A DNA stretch of 54,420 nucleotides. Origin: JAKSCF01 sp028279945 (GTDB lineage: Bacteria > Bacillota > Clostridia > Peptostreptococcales > JAAYPU01). The translations under genes were made by a program, and so were the position numbers. The first letter of the stretch is position 1; each line of letters opens with the position of its first letter. The DNA lies in assembly GCA_028279945.1 (NCBI GenBank), contig JANQMT010000211.1, positions 1 through 54,420 on the forward strand. Reading direction: 5' to 3'. The notes beneath the pieces were generated by a model, which saw only the letters and a program-made list of their open reading frames with translations, did no database searches and was not told the origin of the DNA. Below are positions 18,163-25,665 of the stretch, in pieces.

Positions 18163-19290
18163 ATGTATACAAAAACCAATTGGCAGCAAGACATAACAGC
18201 ATTAGGCCCTACAAACTTAAACAAAATAGAACAGGGCATCGAAGATGCACATAATGATAAAGTTGATAAAGAAGTGGGAAAAGGACTTAGTACAAATGAT
18301 TATACAAATGTAGAAAAAACAAAACTGTCTAGTATTGAAACAGGTGCAGAAGTCAATCCGACGAACACAGAGATAAAAATAGCATATGAAGCAAATACAA
18401 ATACTAATGCTTTTACAAATTCATTGCAAACAAAATTAAATGGCATAGAAACAGGTGCGCAAGCAAATCCAACAAATGCAGAAATAAAAACAGCATATGA
18501 AGCAAACGTAAACACAAATGTATTTACTGACGCATTAAAAACAAAATTAAACGGCATAGATGCTTATTTTCCAGCACCAACTACGCAATCAAATAATGTT
18601 TATTATTGCGATAGTAGCATTGATTTGATTCTTAGAGTTGATCCATCAAGTTTATTAATTTTGCAATCCTATACTCTTTCAAACTCTTCGCCTCAAGGTA
18701 TCGGTGGTACTTCATCTAATCTATATTTTAGCGGAGACACTGACGATAGATTGTATTTATTAAATACTAATACGTTAGCAATGATATCAAGAGCAGATGC
18801 ACCTACTAGCACACCTCGTGGTGTTGGTGGCACTTCATCTAATTTATATCATTGCGATTTAAACGACAACTTATACCGATTGAATACTAGCACATTAGCA
18901 GTTTTGCAAACAGTATCTGCGCCCGGTACTAATCCGACTGGTATCGGCGGTACATCATCTAATTTATATCACTGCGATTCACATAAACGTTTGTTGTATC
19001 AATTAAATACTAGTACATTAGCTAGTATAAATTCAGTATCTGCGCCTGGTAATCAACCAACAGGAATTGGTGGTACTAGTTCTAATTTGTATAAATGCGA
19101 TACAACAGCTTTCACGGGCGATCTGTTATATCAATTAAATACTAGTACGTTAGCTGCAATTAATACTGTTGACAGTCCTGCTAACCCTACTGGCATGGGT
19201 GGTTTGAAATCAAATAAATTATTTATAGAAAATATTGTATATAACAGTACGACATATAAAATTTTTCCACCACTGTCTCTAACAACTTAA
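18163..19290 (+). CDS. Tail fibre with predicted beta-propeller tip (S2)
   Basis: A 375-residue fibre. The first roughly 140 residues are a shaft with two copies of a 39-residue unit (KLxxIETGAxxNPTNxEIK..AYEAN.NTN.FT). The rest is a set of 40-43-residue repeats, each with GIGGTSSNLYHCD, then LYQLNTSTLA, then VSAPG. Four clear units plus partial units at each end are visible (about nt 18590-19240). The repeat length and the L-Y-x-L-x-T-x-T-L pattern are those of beta-propeller blades (YVTN/NHL type). It would be the receptor-binding head. It lacks the mosaic blocks seen in the S1 and M2 fibres. Confidence 0.8.
   Translation: MYTKTNWQQDITALGPTNLNKIEQGIEDAHNDKVDKEVGKGLSTNDYTNVEKTKLSSIETGAEVNPTNTEIKIAYEANTNTNAFTNSLQTKLNGIETGAQANPTNAEIKTAYEANVNTNVFTDALKTKLNGIDAYFPAPTTQSNNVYYCDSSIDLILRVDPSSLLILQSYTLSNSSPQGIGGTSSNLYFSGDTDDRLYLLNTNTLAMISRADAPTSTPRGVGGTSSNLYHCDLNDNLYRLNTSTLAVLQTVSAPGTNPTGIGGTSSNLYHCDSHKRLLYQLNTSTLASINSVSAPGNQPTGIGGTSSNLYKCDTTAFTGDLLYQLNTSTLAAINTVDSPANPTGMGGLKSNKLFIENIVYNSTTYKIFPPLSLTT
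18694..19200 (+). repeat. In-frame 120-129-bp tandem repeats (propeller blades)
   Basis: Repeated GGTGGTAC/TTCATCTAATTTAT segments mark successive units at about 18694, 18817, 18937 and 19060. DNA similarity between units is high enough for blade number to change by recombination. Confidence 0.8.
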
Positions 19291-19313
19291 AAAAAAGAAA
19301 GGATGATCATTAT

Positions 19314-19739
19314 ATGAAATTTTTAAAAGTTACAGGAAATCTAATTGATATTATTGGAGAAGATGCAACATTAAAACCTGATGAAATAGGAGTACATTTT
19401 TCGCCTTTGTATCAATTTTTAAACGGCGGAAATCCAATTTCATTGGGCATAATTACAAATGAAGCAAAAGCAGCCAAATATGCGGTTATTGACAATGTGG
19501 AATTGTTTAATTCTGTTGAAGAATTTAATAACGCTATCGATGAATGTTTTATACCTACTTATTCAGTTTACAATGAAGGGCTTATGAACGCCAATCTTAA
19601 CCAAAAAGTTTCTAATAATACTATTGATTTAGATGAAATGGACCCATCGTGGACACCGCTACAAGAAGCAGAATGGTTATACAATAACGGCGTAAGTGGT
19701 ATAAGGAAAAAAGATGAAAAACCACCATATTTAACGTAG
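19314..19739 (+). CDS. Hypothetical protein after the S2 fibre
   Basis: A 141-residue acidic protein starting MKFLKVTGNLIDIIGEDATL and ending WTPLQEAEWLYNNGVSGIRK. It has no signal peptide or membrane segment. I do not recognise it. Its position directly after the fibre gene, 24 bases on with its own AAAGG site, is where many phages encode a fibre assembly chaperone, or where tailocin loci carry a small host-protective or accessory protein. Both ideas are inference only. A terminator follows at 19765, so it ends the S2 transcript. Confidence 0.6.
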   Translation: MKFLKVTGNLIDIIGEDATLKPDEIGVHFSPLYQFLNGGNPISLGIITNEAKAAKYAVIDNVELFNSVEEFNNAIDECFIPTYSVYNEGLMNANLNQKVSNNTIDLDEMDPSWTPLQEAEWLYNNGVSGIRKKDEKPPYLT

Positions 19740-19764
19740 ATATAGAAAAATGTAAAAGACGAAG

Positions 19765-19796
19765 AAAGATAAGGTTAATTCCTTCTCTTTTATTTT
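19765..19796 (+). terminator. Terminator at the end of S2
   Basis: AAAGATAAGG (19765-19774) pairs with CCTTCTCTTT (19781-19790), nine of ten positions, with a TTAATT loop, followed by TATTTTC. It lies 25 bases after the last S2 stop. Confidence 0.65.
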
Positions 19797-19917
19797 CAAA
19801 AGGAGTAAAGGCTATGGATGAATGTATAACAGAACTTAAAAATTTTAGGAGCAGTTAGGGACGGTTCTTTTTGGATCGATCTTAGCTCAGACAAGTAAAA
19901 CTAGCATTATGATTAGA

Positions 19918-19952
19918 AAGAGGATTTTACTTAAAGTAATCTTCTTTTTTTA
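19918..19952 (+). terminator. Second terminator, copy of the one after S1
   Basis: AAGAGGATTTTACTT pairs with AAAGTAATCTTCTT and runs into a T-tract. It is nearly identical to 13031-13066 but two bases shorter in the 3' arm. The flanking bases up to about 19998 are also shared. Confidence 0.6.
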
Positions 19953-20016
19953 ATATAAAAATCACAAGCTAAGTAAAATATTGAAATTTGAGAGGAGTTA
20001 TACTCAATTTTGTATA

Positions 20017-20100
20017 CCCCCTGATTTTGTTGCAGTGAATTAATGGCAGTGGTCGAAAGAAGAAAGAACACCTAAACGAGGCAAATAAAAAATCAGGGGG
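20017..20100 (+). ncRNA. Structured leader repeat, copy 3 (upstream of M1)
   Basis: A perfect 12-bp stem, CCCCCTGATTTT (20017-20028) with AAAATCAGGGGG (20089-20100). The core has changed slightly (AACACCTAAACGAGGCAAAT). It is now followed by pseudogenes and not directly by an intact module start, so it may be a relic. No copy is seen before M2. Confidence 0.6.
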
Positions 20101-20139
20101 AAAAGATTTTACACATTTAACTTTAAATGTGGTGTTTAA

Positions 20140-20294
20140 ATGATTTTTGAAAAAGCATAGAATAAGTCCTAAAAGGAGTGGGAGGATTTGAACAAAAAGT
20201 TTTTCCTTTTAAAATGCTTCAAGGAACAGAACTATCATATATACAAAATGTCACTATTATCGATAGATATGAACAATTAGTAGAAAACGAAAAT
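20140..20294 (+). pseudogene. Remnant of an S2-like tail terminator gene
   Basis: This stretch matches 13368-13715 closely at its start (ATGATTTTTGAAAAAG...) and end (GAACAATTAGTAGAAAACGA), but about 190 internal bases are missing and a stop interrupts the frame after six codons. The deletion ends fall in similar CATATATA-type sequence, which suggests a microhomology deletion. Confidence 0.85.
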
Positions 20295-20358
20295 CAGCAG
20301 ATTACAATAAAACTAGATAAAGAAAGACATCTCAAGTAAGGCATGAAGGCCTTGATGT
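20295..20358 (+). pseudogene. Remnant of an S2-like tail chaperone gene
   Basis: CAGCAGATTACAATAAAACT and the following bases match the 5' part of the S2 chaperone gene (14240 onward). A TAA replaces a tyrosine codon (CTCAAGTAAGG against CTCAAATACGG). It is fused directly to the terminator remnant, so the tube gene between them has been deleted. Confidence 0.8.
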
Positions 20359-20417
20359 TATTTTAGATAATATTGAAACAAAATAGTAAAATTAAATGAT
20401 GAAAGAGGTGAAATTTT

Positions 20418-21299
20418 ATGGTTCAAACAAATATCTTACCTGTATTAACGGATTCTAAATGGTATATTTCAAGCGGTAGTACAAATATAACTTTAAACGA
20501 GTATGATGCAGATATAACTTTTTCTGCTCCCTGGAAAAGCATTAGTATTAATGCAAATGAAATCAATAATGATATATTTTATTGGGCAGGGAATGTATTT
20601 ATATTAAGTTGCACGACCATAAGCGGATCAGATGATATTCAATTGTTTTTAGACTATGATGGCGAACATTCTTTTATACAGACCATAAAGCCTAGCCATA
20701 CAAATAAGAGTGTGGAAGTGTATATTCCTACAACAGTAAATGATTTAAGCCAGATTGGTATTGGATTTCAAGCATCAAGCAGCTATATCCCTGGTACACC
20801 TGTTTCTATTACAGGTGTGTCTTTGGCAAAAGTTGTTCCTAATGAACAACAAATAGACGATTTTAATGTTATATCAACAAGCCTTAATGCACTAAAGCAA
20901 AAGCTTTACGAAATATATCCTACAATCCAAATATACGTTAATCAGCTTCCGGCAAATATTGTAAAGCCGTGTTTTTTATTTAAATTTAATAATTTAAAGC
21001 ATGAAAATGTTCCTCGATACGTTGCGACTCATCATATGATTTGGCAACTGTTTTATTACCCTGATGAATTAGATGCTGATTCAATAGAAATGTATAAAGA
21101 AATCGATAAGTTAAATGACATGTTAACTGAAACACAGGTGCTTAATTACAATAACTCATCTTTTAAAATTGAAAAATCTGAATTTAGTTTAGTTGATAAC
21201 AATGTTTGTGCTACCATTTCTCTAGAAACTCAGACAAGCAGGTCACTTTCTGGGTATGAGAATATGGCTGATATACAAAATACTATAAAGGGGGTTTAG
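20418..21299 (+). CDS. Tail terminator fused to an N-terminal beta-sandwich domain (M1)
   Basis: A 293-residue protein. Residues about 155-293 (from FNVISTSLNALKQKLYEIYP) follow the pattern of the 138-residue M2 terminator at 34106: an N-terminal helix, IYPTIQIYVNQ, then strands and a final segment. Residues 1-150 are an extra beta-rich domain (SKWYISSGSTNITL, FILSCTTISGSDDIQLFLDY, VSITGVSLAKVV) that looks like a carbohydrate-binding jelly roll. Terminators normally lack this. The start at ATG 20418 has AGAGGTG at good spacing. The fusion would put a beta-sandwich at the head-proximal end of a headless tail. Family assignment of the N-terminal part is by pattern only. Confidence 0.7.
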   Translation: MVQTNILPVLTDSKWYISSGSTNITLNEYDADITFSAPWKSISINANEINNDIFYWAGNVFILSCTTISGSDDIQLFLDYDGEHSFIQTIKPSHTNKSVEVYIPTTVNDLSQIGIGFQASSSYIPGTPVSITGVSLAKVVPNEQQIDDFNVISTSLNALKQKLYEIYPTIQIYVNQLPANIVKPCFLFKFNNLKHENVPRYVATHHMIWQLFYYPDELDADSIEMYKEIDKLNDMLTETQVLNYNNSSFKIEKSEFSLVDNNVCATISLETQTSRSLSGYENMADIQNTIKGV

Positions 21300-21304
21300 T
21301 CTAT

Positions 21305-22366
21305 ATGGGACTACCAAATGTAAACATTATTTTTCAAAATGCAGCTAATGCTGCAATCCAACAAGGTTCTGTTGGAGTTTTGGCACTTGTTATTAAAGAT
21401 GCCGGTATTTCAAGCGGGGTAACAGAATATATACTGAATACCACAGATGATATTCCAGATACCCTCAGTACATTAAATCAGGATTATATTCAAGAAGCAT
21501 TTATTGGAATGCCGGCGAAAATTAGAGTTGTAGCCATTTCAGATGCGGCAGCCGACTATACAGAAGCTGAAACATATCTTGAAACCATATCATTTAATGT
21601 ATTGGCCATACCAAATATTGCTGATTTAGATGTTGCTGGTGTTGTGACGTGGGTAAAAAGTTGTAGAGATACAAAAGAGAAGAAATTTCTTTTTATTGCA
21701 CCAAAGAATGCTGCCGATCATGAAAGTATTATTAATTTTACTACCGATGACATCAAGGTTGACAGTAATACTTTTACTGCAAACAGATATTGCGGCAGAC
21801 TTGCCGGGCTCATTGCAGGACTATCTTTAACCATTGCACCAACATTCCAGGTACTACCTGAAATAAATGACGTCGAACATCTTACAAAAGGACAAGCAGA
21901 TACAGCAATCGATGCTGGAGAGCTTGTCCTTTATCATGATGGTGAAAAAGTAAAAATTGCAAGAGGTGTAACCAGTCTTACAACATTGACGGATAAAAGC
22001 TCAGATTGGCAAAAAATTAAAATCGTAAGAATACTTGACAAAATATACAGCGACCTTAAATCAACTATTGAAGACAATTATATTGGCCGAGTATCCAACA
22101 GCTATCAAAACAAGCTGTTACTCATGGCTGCTGTGAATAATTACTTTGAAGTATTAGAAAGACAAGGTGTATTAGAACCGGGCTATAATCAATGTCACAT
22201 TGATATGGAAGCTCAAAAAATATATTTGTTAAGCATAGGCGTTGATATCGCAGCGCTTAGTCAACAGCAGATTAAAGAATACAATACACGTGACAAAGTA
22301 TTCTTAACTTCAACTGTAAGACCTATCGACGCAATTGAAGATGTACAAATGAAAATTAATTTATAA
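21305..22366 (+). CDS. xkdK: Contractile tail sheath protein (M1)
   Basis: A 353-residue sheath protein, short for the family and close to the size known for diffocin-type sheaths. Family marks: N-terminal GLPNVNIIFQNAANAAIQQG; the central NRYCGRLAGLIAGLSLTIAP helix; the segment GELVLYHDGEKVKIARGVTS; and the C-terminal VSNSYQNKLLLMAAVNNYF and VFLTSTVRPIDAIEDVQMKI, the handshake region. Its presence makes M1 a contractile (R-type) tail. It is 82 residues shorter than the M2 sheath, mainly through a smaller N-terminal/outer domain. The start is ATG 21305. Confidence 0.92.
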   Translation: MGLPNVNIIFQNAANAAIQQGSVGVLALVIKDAGISSGVTEYILNTTDDIPDTLSTLNQDYIQEAFIGMPAKIRVVAISDAAADYTEAETYLETISFNVLAIPNIADLDVAGVVTWVKSCRDTKEKKFLFIAPKNAADHESIINFTTDDIKVDSNTFTANRYCGRLAGLIAGLSLTIAPTFQVLPEINDVEHLTKGQADTAIDAGELVLYHDGEKVKIARGVTSLTTLTDKSSDWQKIKIVRILDKIYSDLKSTIEDNYIGRVSNSYQNKLLLMAAVNNYFEVLERQGVLEPGYNQCHIDMEAQKIYLLSIGVDIAALSQQQIKEYNTRDKVFLTSTVRPIDAIEDVQMKINL

Positions 22367-22381
22367 ATGAGGTGAAACGAG

Positions 22382-22813
22382 ATGGCATTAGACGTAAATA
22401 AGATTATGAATGGTACTTTTGGAAGCTTGTGGCTTGACGGAGAAGAGATAGGTGAAGCATACGGGCTTGAGGCTAAAGTAGAGATTCAAAAAGAAGAAGT
22501 ACCGGTATGTGGAAGATATACGACATCAGAAAAATTTATGGGTTATAAAGGGACTGGAACTGTAAAGCTGAGAAAAGTCTACTCCAGAATCGCATCAAAA
22601 ATTAGTGACCAAATTAAGAAAGGGGTAAACCCAACTTTCGAAATACTTTCAGAACTGGCAGACCCAGCTGCACAGGGATCAGAGCGTGTTTTAATTAAAG
22701 GCGTCAGCTTTAACGAATTGTTTTTAGCCAATTGGGAAACACAGCAAGCCGTCAATGAAGACTACAGCTTTACGTTTACGGATTGGGAATTTTTCGACAT
22801 GGTTGAAGCATAG
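22382..22813 (+). CDS. xkdM: Contractile tail tube protein (M1)
   Basis: A 143-residue XkdM-family tube protein that forms the inner rigid tube expelled on contraction. Characteristic are MNGTFGSLWLDGEEIGEAYG at the N-terminus, the CGRYTTSEKFMGYKGTGTVK segment and the end EDYSFTFTDWEFFDMVE. GAGGTG precedes ATG 22382. It follows the sheath gene by 15 bases and is followed by a 213-base gap that contains a MITE-like element. Confidence 0.92.
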   Translation: MALDVNKIMNGTFGSLWLDGEEIGEAYGLEAKVEIQKEEVPVCGRYTTSEKFMGYKGTGTVKLRKVYSRIASKISDQIKKGVNPTFEILSELADPAAQGSERVLIKGVSFNELFLANWETQQAVNEDYSFTFTDWEFFDMVEA

Positions 22814-22888
22814 TAGAATGAATTAATAAGATTGTATACCTACAGCATAATTGGAAGTAAAACAATCTATAATTAACCAATAATAAAC

Positions 22889-22983
22889 AATGAATAATTG
22901 GGGTGAATTTACTGGTCAAAAATTATCATGAATGTTTTAATTAAAAAAGATTTTCGTTAGAAAATCATCCTCAATTATTCATT
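22889..22983. mobile_element. MITE-like inverted-repeat element between tube and chaperone (M1)
   Basis: Terminal arms AATGAATAATTGGGG (22889-22903) and CCTCAATTATTCATT (22969-22983) are near-perfect inverted repeats (14 of 15 pair). Inside is a second hairpin, GATTTTC/GAAAATC (22949-22966) with a GTTA loop. The flank continues with TTATTAACTATTCACTATTC-type repeats. There is no coding sequence. It could be a small non-autonomous element that now acts as an attenuator. Confidence 0.55.
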
Positions 22984-23026
22984 ATTAACTATTCACTATT
23001 CATTGAATTAACGGGAGGATTCGAGT

Positions 23027-23443
23027 ATGGCAGATGTTTTACAAATGCTGCTTGCAGCAAACACAGAAAAAATACAAGAAAGACCAACAAAGCAAATAGA
23101 AATGAAACGACTTTCAGCACTATTAGGTGAACCCACTATTTTCACGGCTAAAGCACTTACTGCTGCAGAGTACGATACCATACAGGAAAAAGCATATAGC
23201 TTATTATCCAAGAACAAAAACAAAGAAATCAATGCGAACTTATTGCAAACAATGATCGTTATTGAAGGCATAAAAGAACCCAACCTTAAAGATAAAGAAC
23301 TAAGAGAAAAATTTGGTGTGCCAACACCAAAAGAACTAGTTGAGAAGCTTTTAGCTCCGGGAGAAATCATCAATCTCTTTAATATCATTTCCGAGCTTTC
23401 AGGTTTTGGGGAAGATGTCATAGATGAAATAAAAAACGTATAA
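23027..23443 (+). CDS. xkdN: Tail assembly chaperone, short form (M1)
   Basis: A 138-residue XkdN-family protein, recognised by FTAKALTAAEYDTIQEKAY, VIEGIKEPNLKDKELREKFG and the LLAPGEIINLFNIISELSGF end. It would chaperone the tape measure in contractile tail assembly. GGGAGGATTCGAGTATG gives the start. The stop lies one codon after the slippery heptamer AAAAAAC, and the -1 product is 198 residues, ending at 23622. Confidence 0.9.
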   Translation: MADVLQMLLAANTEKIQERPTKQIEMKRLSALLGEPTIFTAKALTAAEYDTIQEKAYSLLSKNKNKEINANLLQTMIVIEGIKEPNLKDKELREKFGVPTPKELVEKLLAPGEIINLFNIISELSGFGEDVIDEIKNV

Positions 23444-23510
23444 ATTCAGATGGGCTAACAGGAGCTATGTACTACTGTTGGGCGCATTTCGGCATGAAGC
23501 CATCTGAATT
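23431..23510 (+). promoter_or_regulatory. -1 ribosomal frameshift site with 11-bp stem (M1)
   Basis: AAAAAAC at 23431-23437 is in correct phase. A perfect 11-bp stem, AATTCAGATGG (23443-23453) with CCATCTGAATT (23500-23510), starts five bases after it. The -1 frame is open to 23622. Confidence 0.85.
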
Positions 23511-23622
23511 CGACCAAATGCCGACAGGAGAGAAAGTCATCATACGAGCTTTTTATGAGTATCGAATATCTGAATATGAGGAACTGATGAAAAAATCAGT
23601 AATGCCTACATTTCTGTTGTAG
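23431..23622 (+). CDS. Tail chaperone frameshift extension (M1)
   Basis: This short -1 frame segment (about 63 codons) has no good start of its own. It contains MYYCWAHFGMKPSEFDQMPT and RAFYEYRISEYEELM, the W-H-G-KP-EF signature of second-half chaperone domains in Gram-positive contractile tails. It ends at TAG 23620-23622, which merges into the AGGAGG site of the tape measure gene. Confidence 0.85.
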   Translation, partial: KKRINSDGLTGAMYYCWAHFGMKPSEFDQMPTGEKVIIRAFYEYRISEYEELMKKSVMPTFLL

Positions 23623-23634
23623 GAGGTGAAAAGA

Positions 23635-25665
23635 ATGGAAAGCGATAACAGTATGATAGAAAGTATCTATTTGACAAATAAATATACTCAAACTATAAAA
23701 AAAGCCACAAAAGCTACATCGGACTTTAGAAAGCAAGTGGATAAAGCTGTAAAATCAATATCCATAGAGATGATAACTAAAAAAAGATATACGACCGTAA
23801 CGAATAACTATACTAAATCCATGAAGATAGCTGCAAAAGAAGTATCCGACTTTAAAGAACAAGTAGATGAAGCAGCCAATTCACTGAAAAAGATGAGCAA
23901 AAGAAAGTATGATATTCAGATAGATGATTTAAAACTAGATGATATCATAACGAATATAAAAACGACCATTCAGATTAAGAAGATTGAACCTGTTAATAAA
24001 GATTTTAAAAGCATTATGCCTCCAGAGACAGTAGGGTCTGTTGCTGGTGATATGACACAATCCATAGGAAAAGCAATAGAATTCTCAGGAAAAGTGACAA
24101 AGGTATATATGAATATGAAAGGACAAATGATAAAGTATGCTTCATCAATTATTGGAAGTTTTGTTGGAAAGCTGAATCCATTGGCAGGTATTTTCATAAA
24201 AATCGGCGGCAAGGTTGTAGGTGGCATATCTTCTGCAATAGGTAAATATGTGGCATGGGTTAATGGTATAGCAGGAAAAGCCCTTAATATGCTTGCACCC
24301 GTTGCAGGTGCAATGGCAGGCTTTTCTGCCAAAGCACTGGTTTCGGCAGGCGAAATGGAGCAGACCTACTTGTCTCTTGAAAGGATGATTGGGGATAAAG
24401 GCAAGACCAACCAATTGATGGATGGTCTTAAAAATCTAGCCATCACTTCTCCTTTCAATATAGATGAATTGGCACAAAGCTCTCAACTAATGTTGTCCTA
24501 TGGATTTGCATTAGAACAAGTCATTCCAATGCTTAATACAGCTGGAAATGCCTCTGTTGGATTGAATCAAGGAACGGGTGGTGTTAACAGCATCCTCGAT
24601 GCATTAGGTCAAATTAAGGCAGGCGGAAGTTTAGGAATGGAGAGCATGAATCTATTGGATGGAATGGGGATAGATGCTTGGAAGTACCTAGAGAAATCTA
24701 CAGGAAACTCAAGAAAAGAAATAGAAAAAATGGTAAGGCAAGGGCTTATGCCTGCTGATGAAGCCATACAATCTATTGTTAACGGCATGAATCAAGACCC
24801 TAAGTTTATTGATCAAATGCTCGAGCAGAGCAAGACGTTATTTGGACTATTTGAAAGTATCAAAGAAATTTTCGATTTAAATATACTACTTCCTTTTGGT
24901 GATGGTATAAAAGACGGTATTTTACCTTATCTAACAGAATTCGTAGATAAAATAACAGGTAGTCAAGGTAAACTTCAAGGGTTCTCTGACGCACTTAAAA
25001 ATATAGGAAATATGGTAGGGGAATTCTTTGGGAAAAAGCTGGAGCAGCTGATGAGTTATTTTGAAACTCTAAGTAATGACGAAGAATTTCGAAAAATGGG
25101 CCTTGGAGATAAACTGATTCGTATTATTAATGACGCACTGAACAACATTATCCAATGGCTAGATGAAGGTGGCAGCGATAAAATAACAGAATTACTCAAT
25201 AAAGGAATACAAATTCTAGCAAAACTCATAGAAACCGTAAGGCCTCAGTTAGAAGAAATAGGGATGTCCATAGCTGGTGCTGTAACAAAGGGTGCTTTGA
25301 AAGGGGGAGCTAATGCTTTAAAGAATTGGGTTTTGGGTCAACCACCAAGAGAAATGACACCTAAAGGGCATGGCGCGCCTGGAGAGAATAATGATAGAGT
25401 TACTATGCTAAGGGATCTTGAAGGGCATGCTTCAGGTTTGCCTTTTGTCCCCTATGACAATTACCCAGCATTACTTCATAGAGGAGAAAGAGTTCTGACA
25501 GCACAAGCTAATAGAAGTTATCAGCAAGGAAGCAATGTGACCATCACCATACCAAAACTTGCCGATGTGATCCAAGCCAGCAGCACTGCCGATGTGGATG
25601 CCTTTATGAGTAAATTTAAAAATGAATTGGCAATAGCAGCAGCCAACATGGGAGGTGCAGGATAA
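23635..25665 (+). CDS. xkdO: Tape measure protein (M1)
   Basis: A 676-residue tape measure. ATG 23635 is chosen because AGGAGG (23621-23626) is eight bases away; the GTG at 23626 overlaps the site. The N-terminus is basic and helical with two related segments (ATKATSDFRKQVDKA and AAKEVSDFKEQVDEA). A Gly/Ala-rich hydrophobic region spans about residues 170-235, followed by a conserved core (GEMEQTYLSLERMIGD, NLAITSPFNIDELAQSSQ, MLSYGF). The C-terminus has LLHRGERVLTAQANRSY, the equivalent of the GEAGKE-type motif. By the usual rule the tail is about 100 nm. The stop overlaps the next start by one base. Confidence 0.92.
   Translation: MESDNSMIESIYLTNKYTQTIKKATKATSDFRKQVDKAVKSISIEMITKKRYTTVTNNYTKSMKIAAKEVSDFKEQVDEAANSLKKMSKRKYDIQIDDLKLDDIITNIKTTIQIKKIEPVNKDFKSIMPPETVGSVAGDMTQSIGKAIEFSGKVTKVYMNMKGQMIKYASSIIGSFVGKLNPLAGIFIKIGGKVVGGISSAIGKYVAWVNGIAGKALNMLAPVAGAMAGFSAKALVSAGEMEQTYLSLERMIGDKGKTNQLMDGLKNLAITSPFNIDELAQSSQLMLSYGFALEQVIPMLNTAGNASVGLNQGTGGVNSILDALGQIKAGGSLGMESMNLLDGMGIDAWKYLEKSTGNSRKEIEKMVRQGLMPADEAIQSIVNGMNQDPKFIDQMLEQSKTLFGLFESIKEIFDLNILLPFGDGIKDGILPYLTEFVDKITGSQGKLQGFSDALKNIGNMVGEFFGKKLEQLMSYFETLSNDEEFRKMGLGDKLIRIINDALNNIIQWLDEGGSDKITELLNKGIQILAKLIETVRPQLEEIGMSIAGAVTKGALKGGANALKNWVLGQPPREMTPKGHGAPGENNDRVTMLRDLEGHASGLPFVPYDNYPALLHRGERVLTAQANRSYQQGSNVTITIPKLADVIQASSTADVDAFMSKFKNELAIAAANMGGAG

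Larger units (their letters stand above)
19740..20417. other. Inter-module region S2-M1 with decayed genes
   Basis: No intact gene is supported. In order it holds a terminator, a 14-codon fragment with a good ribosome site (19814-19858, MDECITELKNFRSS, probably a truncated gene start), the shared TTAGGGACGGTTC element (19855), a second terminator, the third leader repeat, a collapsed S2-like gene pair (20140-20358) and the M1 ribosome site. Confidence 0.75.
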
